From Streptomyces sp. NBC_01296 (lineage in GTDB: Bacteria; Actinomycetota; Actinomycetes; Streptomycetales; Streptomycetaceae), in contig NZ_CP130720.1 in NCBI RefSeq assembly GCF_035984415.1, positions 2,976,001-3,040,000 of the forward strand: a stretch of 64,000 bases of DNA, in the 5' to 3' direction. This document shows positions 55,263 to 64,000 of the stretch, in pieces (position 1 is the stretch's first letter; every line of letters starts with the position of its first letter). A program made the translations under genes and the position numbers. The notes beneath the pieces are model-generated. The model was not told the DNA's origin. It was given only the letters and a program-made list of their open reading frames with translations, and searched no databases.

Positions 55263-55868
55263 TCAGCGGATGCCCTTGAAGATGAAGTCGAAGAGGTCGT
55301 GCTTCTTGTGCCCGTGGTGCTCGTCGCGCCCGCCGTGCTCCTTCCCGTGCTCCTCCTCCTGGCCGTGCTCCTCGCCCTTCCCGTGCTCCTCCTCCTGGCC
55401 GTGCTCCTCGCCCTTCCCGTGCTCCTCCTGCTGCCCCTGCTCCTGCTCCGGCTGGTCCATCGGCATGCGGTTGGCGCGGCGGTCGTCGTCGTCGCGGAAG
55501 TCGTCGCGGAAGTCGTCACGGCGGCCGTGGACCGGCACGAAGGTCGCCGAGAGGACCGCGACGTTGTGCACCGTGTCGCCCGGCTGCAGCTCCCGCTCCA
55601 CCCGGCCGTTGCAGCCGTGGTTCGGGTAGAGCACGGCTCGCGATTCGGTGTCGTTGTGCACCGCCGTCGCGGGGCGGTTGCTCGAGGTGTCCGTCAGCTC
55701 GTAGCAGGTGTCGTTGTCCGACGGGCGGATCTGTGCGCGCCCGTCGTTGTCGATGATGTACTCCAGCCGGCCGAGGTCGTCGTTGCCGCCGGCCATCGAC
55801 GGGCCGGCGGTGGGCAGGACGAGGGCGAGGGCGCCGAGGAGCGCTGCGGCGGTGGGGCGAAGACGCAT
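55263..55868 (-). CDS. Secreted protein with His/Glu-rich repeat tail
   Basis: A 201-residue exported protein of unknown function. The signal peptide is MRLRPTAAALLGALALVLP to about PSMA at 26. The domain at 27-115 is strand-rich with two cysteines (DTCYELTD and NHGCNGRVE) and the ending DTVHNVAVLSATFVPVHGR. Then come two RDDF repeats and a tail of about 60 residues in which EEHGKGEEHGQE recurs, closing with HHGHKKHDLFDFIFKGIR. The tail is highly charged and His-rich, suited to binding metal or polyanion. The hydrophobic end (FDFIFKG) looks like a membrane- or partner-docking peptide. Confidence 0.75.
   Translation of the reverse strand: MRLRPTAAALLGALALVLPTAGPSMAGGNDDLGRLEYIIDNDGRAQIRPSDNDTCYELTDTSSNRPATAVHNDTESRAVLYPNHGCNGRVERELQPGDTVHNVAVLSATFVPVHGRRDDFRDDFRDDDDRRANRMPMDQPEQEQGQQEEHGKGEEHGQEEEHGKGEEHGQEEEHGKEHGGRDEHHGHKKHDLFDFIFKGIR
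55342..55430 (-). repeat. 36-bp tandem repeat coding for the His/Glu tail
   Basis: Two exact 36-bp units (55342-55377 and 55378-55413) and part of a third encode a 12-residue unit in the protein's tail. Unit length is a multiple of three, so copy number can vary without a frame shift. Confidence 0.9.
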
Positions 55869-56033
55869 GGGGAGACAGTCCGTTCTGTGGGCAAGGGGTG
55901 CCGGTCCGGTGGCATCCAGCGGGCAGCGTAGGAGCGACCCCCCACGGGGAAACGATTCGGCATGCGCAGCGCGTTCGAAGGTTCACCCTCCCGGATCGGC
56001 GGCCTGCGCCCGTACGGTCCCGCCCCGCAGCGC

Positions 56034-57581
56034 TTATGCGGACGCGCGTTCGGACGCCGGAGCGGCCTCACCGTCCGGGCCCGCCGGAGCCGGTACCGCA
56101 GCGGCGGCCGGGACGGGAGCCGGAGCCTGCGCCGCCGTGCGGACCAGGACGAGCACCACCAGCGCGCCGGCCAGCCCCATCAGCCCCGAGACCAGGAACG
56201 TCCCCCGCAGCCCGCTCGCGAAGGCCTCCTCCACCCAGACCCGGGCGGCCGGCCCCGCGGCCAGCAGTTCCCCGGCCCGGCCGGAGGCCAGCGCCTCGGC
56301 GGTGCCGGGCCCTTGGCCGGAGCCGCCGAGCCCGTCCTTCAGCCCGGCCTGGAAGACGGCGCCGAGCACCGCGATGCCGAGCGCCATGCCCAGCTGCCGC
56401 GCGGTGTTGAGGGCCCCGCCGGCCATGCCCGCCCGGGCCGGGGCCACGGCCCCCAACGCGGCGGCCGCCAGCGCCGGGGTGGCCATGCCCACGCCGAGGC
56501 CGGTCACCACCAGACCCGGGACCAGTGCGGACCAGCCGTCGCCCGCATCCGTCATCCAGGCCTGGAGCAGGGCGCCCGCCCCGATCAGCAGCAGCCCGCC
56601 GCCGATGGTCAGCCGCGCCGGTGCCCCGTGCAGCATCCGGCCTGCCACCGCCGAGACGGCGAACGCGGCGAGGCTCAGCGGCACCAGCACCAGGCCGGCG
56701 GAGACCGGGCCCATCCCCTCGGCGGACTGCAGCCAGAGGGAGACGTACATCAGGTACGAGAACGCGGCGCCGGACAGCAGCAGCGCCCCGGCCATGACGC
56801 CGACGAAGGTGCGGCTGCGGAACAGCGAGAGGTCCAGCATCGGGCGGGAGCTGCGCAGTTCGATGAGGACGAAGGCGGCGGAGGCGGCCGCACCGAGACC
56901 GAACAGGCCGAGGGTGGCGGCGCCGGTCCAACCGTTCTCGCCGACCCGGATCAGGGCGTACGTGACGGCCGCCGCACCGGTGGTGAAGGCGGCCATGCCG
57001 GGCAGGTCGAGGCCCTTGGCGCGCGGGTCCCGGGACTCGGCGACCGACCGGAGGGTCACGTACACGGCCAGGGCGCAGACCGGGAGGTTGACGAAGAAGA
57101 TCCAGCGCCAGCCGAAGTGCTCGGTCAGCAGCCCGCCGATGATCGGGCCGGCCGCCGCGGCGGCGCCGTTGACCGCGCCCCAGACGCCGAAGGCGATCCC
57201 GCGGTCGCGCCCCTGGTAGGCACTGCCGAGCAGGGCCATCGTGGTGGCGAACATCGCGGCGCCGCCGATGCCCTGGACGGCGCGGAAGGCGATCAGCGCG
57301 GCCGGTCCGCCGGCCAGCCCGCAGGCGAGGGAGGCGGCGGCGAAGAGCCCGAGCCCGCCGAGGTAGACGCGGCGGCGGCCGATCCGGTCCGCGAGGGAGC
57401 CGGCGCCGAGCAGCAGCGCTGCGAGGGCCAGGGCGTAGACGTCCATGACCCACTGGAGTGCGGAGAAGGACGTGTCCATGTCGGCGGCCATGTCGGGCAG
57501 GGCGACCATCACGATCGTGACGTCGACCAGGAGCATGAACGCCCCGAGGCACACCGCGGTCAGCGGGAGCCATTTACGCAT
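56034..57581 (-). CDS. MFS multidrug exporter, 14 helices (EmrB/QacA, DHA2 type)
   Basis: A 515-residue permease with 14 hydrophobic segments. Family motifs are visible: LLVDVTIVMVALPDMAADMDTS in helix 1, motif A GAGSLADRIGRRRVYLGG, and helix 5 motif C GPIIGGLLTEHFGWRWIFFVNLP. It should use proton exchange to pump out drugs or a natural product. AAGGAG is placed well before the ATG. It is divergent from an AsnC-type regulator with a strong palindrome between the two. Confidence 0.92.
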   Translation of the reverse strand: MRKWLPLTAVCLGAFMLLVDVTIVMVALPDMAADMDTSFSALQWVMDVYALALAALLLGAGSLADRIGRRRVYLGGLGLFAAASLACGLAGGPAALIAFRAVQGIGGAAMFATTMALLGSAYQGRDRGIAFGVWGAVNGAAAAAGPIIGGLLTEHFGWRWIFFVNLPVCALAVYVTLRSVAESRDPRAKGLDLPGMAAFTTGAAAVTYALIRVGENGWTGAATLGLFGLGAAASAAFVLIELRSSRPMLDLSLFRSRTFVGVMAGALLLSGAAFSYLMYVSLWLQSAEGMGPVSAGLVLVPLSLAAFAVSAVAGRMLHGAPARLTIGGGLLLIGAGALLQAWMTDAGDGWSALVPGLVVTGLGVGMATPALAAAALGAVAPARAGMAGGALNTARQLGMALGIAVLGAVFQAGLKDGLGGSGQGPGTAEALASGRAGELLAAGPAARVWVEEAFASGLRGTFLVSGLMGLAGALVVLVLVRTAAQAPAPVPAAAAVPAPAGPDGEAAPASERASA

Positions 57582-57712
57582 GTGGGTTCTCCTTGGGGAC
57601 CCGAAGGCCCGGCAGGGGCCGGGCAGAGCCGGCAGGGGGTTGGCGGTGGCTCCAAACTCTCAGCCGCACGGCCGATCCCCCATCCACACCCCCACGGCTG
57701 CCGGATTTCACC

Positions 57713-57731
57713 CATGACAGCCCCTGTCATG
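57713..57731. promoter_or_regulatory. Operator palindrome between MFS exporter and AsnC-type regulator
   Basis: CATGACAG and CTGTCATG are perfect inverted copies around CCC. The site lies between the two divergent genes, next to the regulator start. It is a strong candidate for autoregulation and control of the exporter. Confidence 0.7.
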
Positions 57732-57740
57732 ATGGATTCC

Positions 57741-58745
57741 ATGACCACACCCGTACACCTGGACGCCCTCGACCAGGGGCTGATGCAGGCCCTGATGATC
57801 GACGGCCGGGCCCCCTTCAGCCGGATCGCCGAGGTGCTCGAGGTCTCCGACCAGACGGTGGTGCGCCGCTACCGCAGGCTGCGGACCTCGGGGCTGATCC
57901 GGGTGGTGGGGCTGCCGCTGGGCAGTCGCGTCGGGCTGTTCGAGTCCTGGCTGCGCGTGCAGTGCGCGCCCGACGCCGCGCTCGCGGTGGCCGAGGCGCT
58001 GGCCCGGCGGCCGGACATCTCCTGGGTGAAGCTCGGCTCCGGCGGCACCGAGATCAACTGTCTGACCAAGGCCCGCACCCGGCAGGACCGCGACGGCCTG
58101 CTGCTGGACAAGCTCCCGCGCACCCGCCGGGTGACCGGGGTCAGCGCCCACACCATCCTGCGCGTGTACATCGGCGGCCCGACGCAGTGGTGCGGCCTGG
58201 ACACCCTGCGGCCTGAACAGGTCGCGGCGCTGACGCGGCCCCCCGCGGCGCCCGGACAGGAGCGGTACGCCCTGGACGAGGCCGAGCTCGGGCTGCTGGC
58301 GGTGCTCGCCCAGGACGGCCGGGCCGGCTATCCCGAGCTGGCCCGCGCCTCCGGCCTGTCGGAGTCCACCGCGCGCCGCCGGCTGGACCGGCTGCGGGAG
58401 CTGAGGGCGCTGTACTTCGACGTGGAGCTCGTCCCGTCGACCCTGGGCTTCGAGGCGGAGGCGACGCTGATGCTGACCGCGGAGCCGGCCCGGCTGGCGG
58501 AGGCGGGCGCCGCGCTCGCCGGCCACCCGGAAGTGCCGTTCGCGGCCGCGGTGACCGGCACCGCCAACCTGATGGCCGCGGTGGTGTGCCGGGACACCGA
58601 CGCGCTGTACACGTACATGACCGAGCGGATCGGCTCGGTGCCGGGCCTGCGGCACGTGGAGGTGATCCCGACCCTGCGCAACATCAAGCGGGCCGGGATG
58701 CTGGTCGAGGGCGGGCGGCTGGTGGACCCGCCGCCCGCCCCCTGA
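57741..58745 (+). CDS. Lrp/AsnC-family regulator with two HTH-RAM units
   Basis: A 334-residue regulator made of two AsnC-like halves. Half 1 has an HTH at about 9-55 (DALDQGLMQALMIDGRAPFSRIAEVLEVSDQTVVRRYRRL) and a RAM-like ligand domain. Half 2 repeats this from about residue 170 (DEAELGLLAVLAQDGRAGYPELARASGLSESTARRRLDRL). Such fused forms are frequent in Streptomyces and sense amino acids or related small molecules. The frame is open upstream to 57714, but those ATGs fall in the palindrome, so I prefer the ATG at 57741, with 57732 an alternative. Confidence 0.88.
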   Translation: MTTPVHLDALDQGLMQALMIDGRAPFSRIAEVLEVSDQTVVRRYRRLRTSGLIRVVGLPLGSRVGLFESWLRVQCAPDAALAVAEALARRPDISWVKLGSGGTEINCLTKARTRQDRDGLLLDKLPRTRRVTGVSAHTILRVYIGGPTQWCGLDTLRPEQVAALTRPPAAPGQERYALDEAELGLLAVLAQDGRAGYPELARASGLSESTARRRLDRLRELRALYFDVELVPSTLGFEAEATLMLTAEPARLAEAGAALAGHPEVPFAAAVTGTANLMAAVVCRDTDALYTYMTERIGSVPGLRHVEVIPTLRNIKRAGMLVEGGRLVDPPPAP

Positions 58746-58769
58746 CAAACGCCCTGACGAGCGCCCTGA

Positions 58770-61424
58770 CTAGCGCAGCAGTACGCCGCCCCCCGCGCCC
58801 GTGTCACCGGCCGCGTCGGCCTCCGCCGGGGCCGCGACCAGCCCCAGTTCGGCCGGCGTCGCCAGCAGCGGGTGCGCGGGCAGGATGCGCACGGTGTAGC
58901 CGTAGGGCCCCGTGCGGTCGAGGGCGAGCGGGCCCTCGTACATCCAGCGCCCCTCCAGGTCGGGCCCGGCGGCCGGCTTGAGCGGGAAGGTCCGCCCGTC
59001 GCGGATCACGTCCTGGGGATCCACCCGGCCGGCGACGGCCTGTACCTCCACGTCCTCGGGGGTGAGTGCGTCGAGCGCCACCCGGACCCGCAGCGTGAGG
59101 GTGGCACCGAGCTCGGCGGTGCCGTTCACGGGAGCCGCGGCCAGCGCCTCCACGTGCTCGACGACGACCCGCGGCCAGGCCGCCCGGACCCGGCCCTTCC
59201 ACCAGGCCAGGTCCCGTGCCGCATCGGGGTTCAGGGCCCGGTGGGCGCGCGCGGCCGGCGCGTACAGCCGCTCCACGTACTCCCGCACCATGCGCCCCGC
59301 GAGCACCTTGGGGCCCAGGGAGACGAGGGTGCGCCGGACCATCTCGATCCACCGCACCGGCAGTCCGCTGCGGCCCGCCCGGTCGTAGAACCGCGGCGCG
59401 ACCCGGCCCTCGATCAACTCGTAGAGGGCATTGGCCTCCAGGTCGTCGCGCCGGTCCTCGTCCGTCCCGAGCCCGTCGGCCGTCGGGATGGCCCAGCCGA
59501 AGTCCGGCTCGAACCACTCGTCCCACCAGCCGTCCAGCACGGACAGGTTGAGGCAGCCGTTGAGCGCCGCCTTCATCCCGCTCGTCCCACAGGCCTCCAG
59601 CGGCCGCAGCGGGTTGTTCAGCCAGACGTCGCAGCCCGGGTAGAGCTTCTGTGCCATGGCCATGCCGTAGTCGGGCAGGAAGACGATCCGGTGCCGCACC
59701 CGCGGGTCGTCCGCGAAGCGCACCAGCTCCTGCACGAGCCGCTTGCCCCCGTCGTCGGCCGGGTGCGCCTTGCCCGCGACGACGATCTGCACGGGCCGCT
59801 CCGGGTCGAGCAGCAGCCTGCGCAGCCGGTCGGGGTCGCGCAGCATCAGCGTGAGCCGCTTGTACGAGGGCACGCGGCGGGCGAACCCGATGGTGAGCAC
59901 GTCCGGGTCGAGCACGGAGTCCACCCAGCCGAGTTCGGCTCCGGCGGCCCCGCGCTGGAGCCACGAGGCCCGCAGCCGGTCGCGCACCTCCTGCACCAGC
60001 TGCTCGCGCAGCACGCGCCGCAGGTCCCAGATGTCCTGGTCGGCGATGTCGGCGACCGCGTCCCAGCGCTGGGAGCCGCCCACCGACAGCGCGTCCTCGG
60101 TCCGCCCGGCGCCGATCTGGCGGACTCCGAGACGGACGACCTCGGGGGCCACCCAGGTCGGGGCGTGCACGCCGTTGGTCACGGAGGTGATGGGCACGTC
60201 GGCCGGGTCGAAGCCCGGCCACAGCCCGGCGAACATGCCCCGGCTGACCGCCCCGTGCAGGGTCGAGACCCCGTTGGCGCGCTGGGCCAGGCGCAGCCCC
60301 ATCACCGCCATGTTGAACACCCCGGGGTCGCCGCCGGGATAGGACTCGGCGCCCAGTTCCAGGATCCGGTCGACCGGCAGGGCGGCCAGCTCCGCGCCGG
60401 GCCCGAAGTGCCGGGCGACCAGGGCCCGCTCGAAGCGGTCGATGCCGGCGGGCACCGGCGTGTGCGTGGTGAACACGGTCCCGGCGCGCACCGCCTCGAC
60501 GGCGGCGTCGAAACCGAGCCCCTGCTCCCCCTCCAGTTCCCTTATGCGCTCGAGCCCGAGGAATCCGGCGTGCCCCTCGTTCGTGTGGAACACCTCGGGG
60601 TCGGGGTGCCCGGTGATCCGGCAGTACGTGCGCACCGCACGCACGCCTCCGATGCCGAGCAGCATCTCCTGGAGGAGGCGGTGGTCGCTGCCGCCGCCGT
60701 AGAGCCGGTCGGTCACCTCCCGGGCGCCGGCGTCGTTGTCCTCGACGTCGGAGTCCAGGAGCAGCAGCGGTACCCGGCCGACGCGGGCCTGCCAGATGTG
60801 CGCGTGCAGGGCTCGGCCGCCCGGCAGGCTCAGGGACACTCGGGCCGGTGCCCCTTCGGTGTCCCGCAGCAGGGACACGGGGAGCTCGTTGGGGTCGAGG
60901 ACGGGATAGTGCTCCTGCTGCCAGCCGTCACGGGAGAGGGACTGGCGGAAGTACCCGTGGCGGTAGAGCAGTCCCACGCCGATCAGCGGGACGCCGAGGT
61001 CGCTGGCGGCCTTGAGGTGGTCCCCGGCGAGGATCCCGAGCCCGCCGGAGTATTGCGGCAGGGCGGCGGTGATCCCGAACTCGGGGGAGAAATAGGCGAT
61101 CCCGGCGGGCAGCTCGGCGCCGTTTTCCTGGCTCTGGTACCACCTCCCGCCGTGTACGTAGTCGTCGAGGTCGGCGGCGACGACGGCGAGCCGGCGCAGG
61201 AACCGCCGGTCGCCGGCCAGTTCCTCGAGCCGGGGGGCGGAGACTGCGCCGAGCAGCCGGACGGGATCGCCGCCGGCGGCCTGCCAGCCCTCGGGGTCGA
61301 CGGATTGGAAGAGTTCGCGGGTCTCGGCATGCCACGACCAGCGCAGATTGCGCGCGAGGTCGGCGAGCGGCAGCAATGGTTCCGGGAGAACGGGGCGCAC
61401 GGTGAATCGACGGATAGCCTTCAC
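58770..61424 (-). CDS. glgP: Alpha-glucan phosphorylase
   Basis: It releases glucose-1-phosphate from glycogen or maltodextrin. The 884 residues begin with the N-terminal DUF3417 segment (FTVRPVLPEPLLPLADLARNLRWSW) of the actinobacterial alpha-glucan phosphorylase type. GIAYFSPEFG marks the catalytic core. The PLP lysine is in ACGTSGMKAALNGCLNLSVLDGWWDE, and KAHPADDGGKRLVQEL and RIVFLPDYGMAMAQKLYPG are conserved. About 90 residues at the C-terminus form an extra strand-rich domain. It works with GlgX elsewhere in the window, though the two are not in one operon. Confidence 0.95.
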   Translation of the reverse strand: MKAIRRFTVRPVLPEPLLPLADLARNLRWSWHAETRELFQSVDPEGWQAAGGDPVRLLGAVSAPRLEELAGDRRFLRRLAVVAADLDDYVHGGRWYQSQENGAELPAGIAYFSPEFGITAALPQYSGGLGILAGDHLKAASDLGVPLIGVGLLYRHGYFRQSLSRDGWQQEHYPVLDPNELPVSLLRDTEGAPARVSLSLPGGRALHAHIWQARVGRVPLLLLDSDVEDNDAGAREVTDRLYGGGSDHRLLQEMLLGIGGVRAVRTYCRITGHPDPEVFHTNEGHAGFLGLERIRELEGEQGLGFDAAVEAVRAGTVFTTHTPVPAGIDRFERALVARHFGPGAELAALPVDRILELGAESYPGGDPGVFNMAVMGLRLAQRANGVSTLHGAVSRGMFAGLWPGFDPADVPITSVTNGVHAPTWVAPEVVRLGVRQIGAGRTEDALSVGGSQRWDAVADIADQDIWDLRRVLREQLVQEVRDRLRASWLQRGAAGAELGWVDSVLDPDVLTIGFARRVPSYKRLTLMLRDPDRLRRLLLDPERPVQIVVAGKAHPADDGGKRLVQELVRFADDPRVRHRIVFLPDYGMAMAQKLYPGCDVWLNNPLRPLEACGTSGMKAALNGCLNLSVLDGWWDEWFEPDFGWAIPTADGLGTDEDRRDDLEANALYELIEGRVAPRFYDRAGRSGLPVRWIEMVRRTLVSLGPKVLAGRMVREYVERLYAPAARAHRALNPDAARDLAWWKGRVRAAWPRVVVEHVEALAAAPVNGTAELGATLTLRVRVALDALTPEDVEVQAVAGRVDPQDVIRDGRTFPLKPAAGPDLEGRWMYEGPLALDRTGPYGYTVRILPAHPLLATPAELGLVAAPAEADAAGDTGAGGGVLLR

Positions 61425-61658
61425 ACGTTCTACCTTCGCAGGCGATTACGGATCGAAGCGGCCGCACCACGCTGTGCGTCCGCGCATCACCCCGGGAAGG
61501 CTAGCTTCCCTGCGCCCCGCCCTGCCACGGTGCCTCGGGCGCCGAGAGCCGCCGAGCGACGCGGGACGGCGCCGAAACGGAGCCGGAACGACCCCGCCCC
61601 GGGCACCGCGTGCGCTGCACGGGTGGCCGGGGCGGCTGTGTGTGGCGGGTTCGGCCGG

Positions 61659-64000
61659 TCAGGGCCGGGTGAAGTAGCCGAGCAGGTCGGTGATCACGTG
61701 GGTGCTGCCGCCGTAGCTGTTGGTGATGTTGACGCGGCCGTCACCCACGGGGGTGGTGACGTGATTGGGGACGGTGTCACCGGGACGGGTGTTGAGGCTG
61801 CTGGCGTCCGGGCGGGTGGCCCCGTATCCGTACACGGTGAGGAACCCGGGGCCGGTGGACTCGGTCGCGGTGACGTTCAGCGCCGCGCCGACGGCGCCCG
61901 CGGGCAGGCCGGTCACGGTGGTGGTGGCGCCGGGGGCGAGCTTGCCGGTGGTGCGGGTGTCGGCGAGGCGGCGCGGGACGGTCGGGGTGAACAGGGCCTG
62001 GCCGTCCTTGCCGTACCAGCCGACGGCGTCGAGGATCAGGTGCGTGGAGCCGGTGTTGGTGTAGAGGGTGACGGTGCCGTCGGGGCCGACCGGGAGGATG
62101 GCCTGGTTCGACTTGTCCTTGCCGGGCTCCAGGTTGAGGTTCGAGGTCGCGGGCCGGTTCGCCGGGTCGGGGTAGGCGATCACGTGGGCGTTCTCGGTGC
62201 TGGCGGTACCGGTCAGGTTGACCGCGACGGCGGTGGCGTCGGCGGGGATCCCGCCCACGCCGGCGACCTTGACGGTCCGGCTCTGCCCGCCGCCGAGCGC
62301 GCCGCCGGTCGTACGGGTGTCGGCGAGGCGGGTCGGCGCGATCGGGCTGAAGCGCTGCCCGATGCCGGGCTGGTAGTAGCCGACGAAGTCGACGATCAGG
62401 TCGGCCCGGCCGGAATTGATCTCGGCCTGGATCTTGCCGTCCGAGCCGACCGGGACGGTGACCGTGTTGGAGGAGGTACCGCGAGCCCGGACGTTGACGT
62501 TCGAGGTCGCCGGGCGCGGCTGCCAGGAGGGCCACACGGTGACGTGGGTGTCCTCGGTGGCGCCGGTGACGGTCACGTTGAGGACGGCCGCGGCCATGCT
62601 GCCGGAGAGGTGGTGGTCCGCAATCGCCGTGCCGACCGGCAGGACCACGGATGTACGTCCACCGCTTTGGAAGGCGCCGGGGTAGGGACGGGTGTCCAGC
62701 ACGCGGAACGGTGCGGTGGGCACGTAGCCGGACGCCGAGTAGTCGACCTTCACGCTCCGGGTGGCCGTGGACCAGGCCCCCTGGGAGTCGCCGACGGTGA
62801 CCGCCACCTTGTATTCGCCGGGCGCTGCGTAGGTGTGCTGGGTTTCGTAGTGCTGCTCGGGGCTGCCGTCGCCGAAGTCGATGTACATGCGCTCCACGGG
62901 CCACGGGGCGCTGGTGGCTCCGGCGTCGACACGAATGGTCAGCGGGCGGGTGCCGCCGAACGGTCCGTCGGTGGTCGGCAGGACCGGCTCGGTGGTGAAG
63001 GCGGCAGTCAGCGGACCGGCCGGGGTCACCTTGGTCGTCTGCTCGGTGGAGGCCTTCGCCCCGACGCCGTTGATCGCCGTCACCTTGACCGTGCACGTGC
63101 ACGGCCCGCTGTAGACGTGCGTGGCCGTGGCGTTGGCGCCGTTGCCCTGGCGCGTGACGACGGGAGCGGTCCCGTCGCCGAAGTCCACCTCATAGGCCAT
63201 GACGGTGGGCCACTGGCTGTTCGAAACCGCCTGCACCACCACCGGGGTACCGGCCGGCGCGTACGTCCGGTCGATCGTCATCCAGACCTGGCTCAGACCG
63301 TCCTGGGTCTCCTGGGCGCCCCGGTCCAGGTATCCGCCGTCCTTGCCGGTGTTGGGGACTCCCGGGTCGTCGGCGGTCGGGTCCCCGGAGAAGTCGCTCG
63401 GCAGTACGCCCGGCGCCGTCGGGTCGGCGGAGTCGACGGTGGGCGAGCCGGCCATCTCGCCGACGCCTTCACGCGACGGGGTCAGGATGTCGTGCGCTCC
63501 CCGGCCGGTGGCGTCCCGGAAGGCGGCGGGCGTCTGGTAGACGGCGCCGGACCAGGTGTAGGCGGCCGCCAGCGCGGTATGTCCGGTGATCAGGTTGTAG
63601 TCGGCGCGGGTGCCCTCCGCCGCGCTCTGCGCGACCGATAGGCCCGCCCGCGGTTCGGCCGACTGGCATGCGGTGGAAGTCGCGTTGGTGTACAGCACGT
63701 TGTTGAACAGCGCCGAGCCGGCCGAGCCGCCGCCGACCGAGACGGTCGCCGCGCAGAGGCCATCGAGCGTGTTGTTCGTGACGACCGTGCCGGGCGCGTC
63801 CACGACCGTGAGCGGCGACCGGTAGACGTCGAACATGAGGTTCCGGCTGAGGACGGTGCCCCGGGAGCCGCCTTCGACTTTGACGCCACCCCTCAGCCGC
63901 GTCCGGCTGACCCGCACGTCCGTGCTGCCCTCGCCGACGACGAGTGCCTCGAGCCTGCCCCGCCGGATGTCCATCCGGTCCAGCTCGACATCGGCGGAGC
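61659..64000 (-). CDS. Large secreted beta-helix/PKD surface protein, 5' end outside window
   Basis: The frame is open to base 64000, so the N-terminus lies beyond the window; at least 780 residues are present. From the window edge to about 63550 the sequence is a right-handed beta-helix (VRVSRTRLRGGVKVEGGSRGT, TVVTNNTLDGLCAAT, SALFNNVLYTNAT). Two PKD domains follow (YEVDFGDGTAPVV and MYIDFGDGSPEQHY). The C-terminal part has three copies of a Streptomyces surface module beginning RVLDTRPY, RLADTRTTGG and RLADTRTTGK, each ending in a Tyr/Phe-rich strand (VDFVGYYQ, LDAVGWYG, TDLLGYFT). A catalytic site is not visible; polysaccharide lyase activity of the beta-helix is possible. Confidence 0.88.
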   Translation of the reverse strand, partial: SADVELDRMDIRRGRLEALVVGEGSTDVRVSRTRLRGGVKVEGGSRGTVLSRNLMFDVYRSPLTVVDAPGTVVTNNTLDGLCAATVSVGGGSAGSALFNNVLYTNATSTACQSAEPRAGLSVAQSAAEGTRADYNLITGHTALAAAYTWSGAVYQTPAAFRDATGRGAHDILTPSREGVGEMAGSPTVDSADPTAPGVLPSDFSGDPTADDPGVPNTGKDGGYLDRGAQETQDGLSQVWMTIDRTYAPAGTPVVVQAVSNSQWPTVMAYEVDFGDGTAPVVTRQGNGANATATHVYSGPCTCTVKVTAINGVGAKASTEQTTKVTPAGPLTAAFTTEPVLPTTDGPFGGTRPLTIRVDAGATSAPWPVERMYIDFGDGSPEQHYETQHTYAAPGEYKVAVTVGDSQGAWSTATRSVKVDYSASGYVPTAPFRVLDTRPYPGAFQSGGRTSVVLPVGTAIADHHLSGSMAAAVLNVTVTGATEDTHVTVWPSWQPRPATSNVNVRARGTSSNTVTVPVGSDGKIQAEINSGRADLIVDFVGYYQPGIGQRFSPIAPTRLADTRTTGGALGGGQSRTVKVAGVGGIPADATAVAVNLTGTASTENAHVIAYPDPANRPATSNLNLEPGKDKSNQAILPVGPDGTVTLYTNTGSTHLILDAVGWYGKDGQALFTPTVPRRLADTRTTGKLAPGATTTVTGLPAGAVGAALNVTATESTGPGFLTVYGYGATRPDASSLNTRPGDTVPNHVTTPVGDGRVNITNSYGGSTHVITDLLGYFTRP

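Noticed and set aside
58872..63641. A plus-strand open frame of almost 1600 codons
   Set aside because: It runs opposite glgP and the beta-helix protein gene and has the low-complexity composition of an antisense shadow. Both minus-strand genes have clear motifs.

Overview
The window reads as Streptomyces chromosome. GC content and third-codon GC are very high, starts are often GTG or TTG, TTA codons are very rare, and there is an SsgA-like protein, a BldK-type oligopeptide transporter and tandem L,D-transpeptidases. Gene order in the left and middle parts follows the conserved Streptomyces core as I remember it. Every family call was made by reading the translations. No database was searched.

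Layout. 1-9.3 kb (minus strand): the 5' part of a cysteine desulfurase, a thioesterase, a TRIC-family channel and a five-gene oligopeptide ABC transporter (oppC-A-B-D-F). 9.7-12.1 kb: two SseB-like genes and a P-loop protein. 12.3-17.1 kb (plus): a tandem glycine riboswitch followed by gcvT, gcvH, glyA and sdaA, which together degrade glycine and serine. 17.4-19.2 kb: an SsgA-like protein, a secreted AMIN-like protein and a flavodoxin-fold reductase. 19.3-22.1 kb: a cobalamin riboswitch and the cobalt transporter operon cbiMNQO.

22.1-26.5 kb is accessory DNA: a PadR regulator, an EF-hand protein, and a wrecked cyclodipeptide synthase gene joined to the 3' end of a cytochrome P450 gene. I take this to be the remains of a small diketopiperazine cluster. 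It is followed by a beta-propeller lipoprotein and a polysaccharide deacetylase that overlap. 26.9-33.7 kb returns to core genes: an anti-sigma-type ATPase with a TTA codon, enoyl-CoA hydratase, two L,D-transpeptidases and the debranching enzyme GlgX. 33.7-36.3 kb: a divergent MarR/MFS pair and a CDP-alcohol phosphotransferase.

36.4-52.5 kb is a Wzx/Wzy-type exopolysaccharide locus. It holds a glycerol-phosphate cytidylyltransferase, two glycosyltransferases, a chain-length protein with a degenerate kinase domain, a flippase, a polymerase-like membrane protein, a WcaF-like acetyltransferase, gmd and fcl (GDP-mannose to GDP-L-fucose), and a priming glycosyl-phosphate transferase. A large secreted LamG/DNRLRE protein is embedded in it. 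52.9-64 kb: a secreted M4 metallopeptidase with a P-domain, a secreted protein with a His/Glu repeat tail, a divergent MFS/double-AsnC pair with a palindromic operator, alpha-glucan phosphorylase, and the 3' part of a secreted beta-helix/PKD protein.

The most unusual item is the decayed cyclodipeptide synthase/P450 locus at 23.4-24.4 kb. Other points of interest are the exopolysaccharide locus with its pseudo-kinase chain-length protein, competing hairpins between glyA and sdaA, three in-frame TTA codons, and several strong palindromes between divergent genes.
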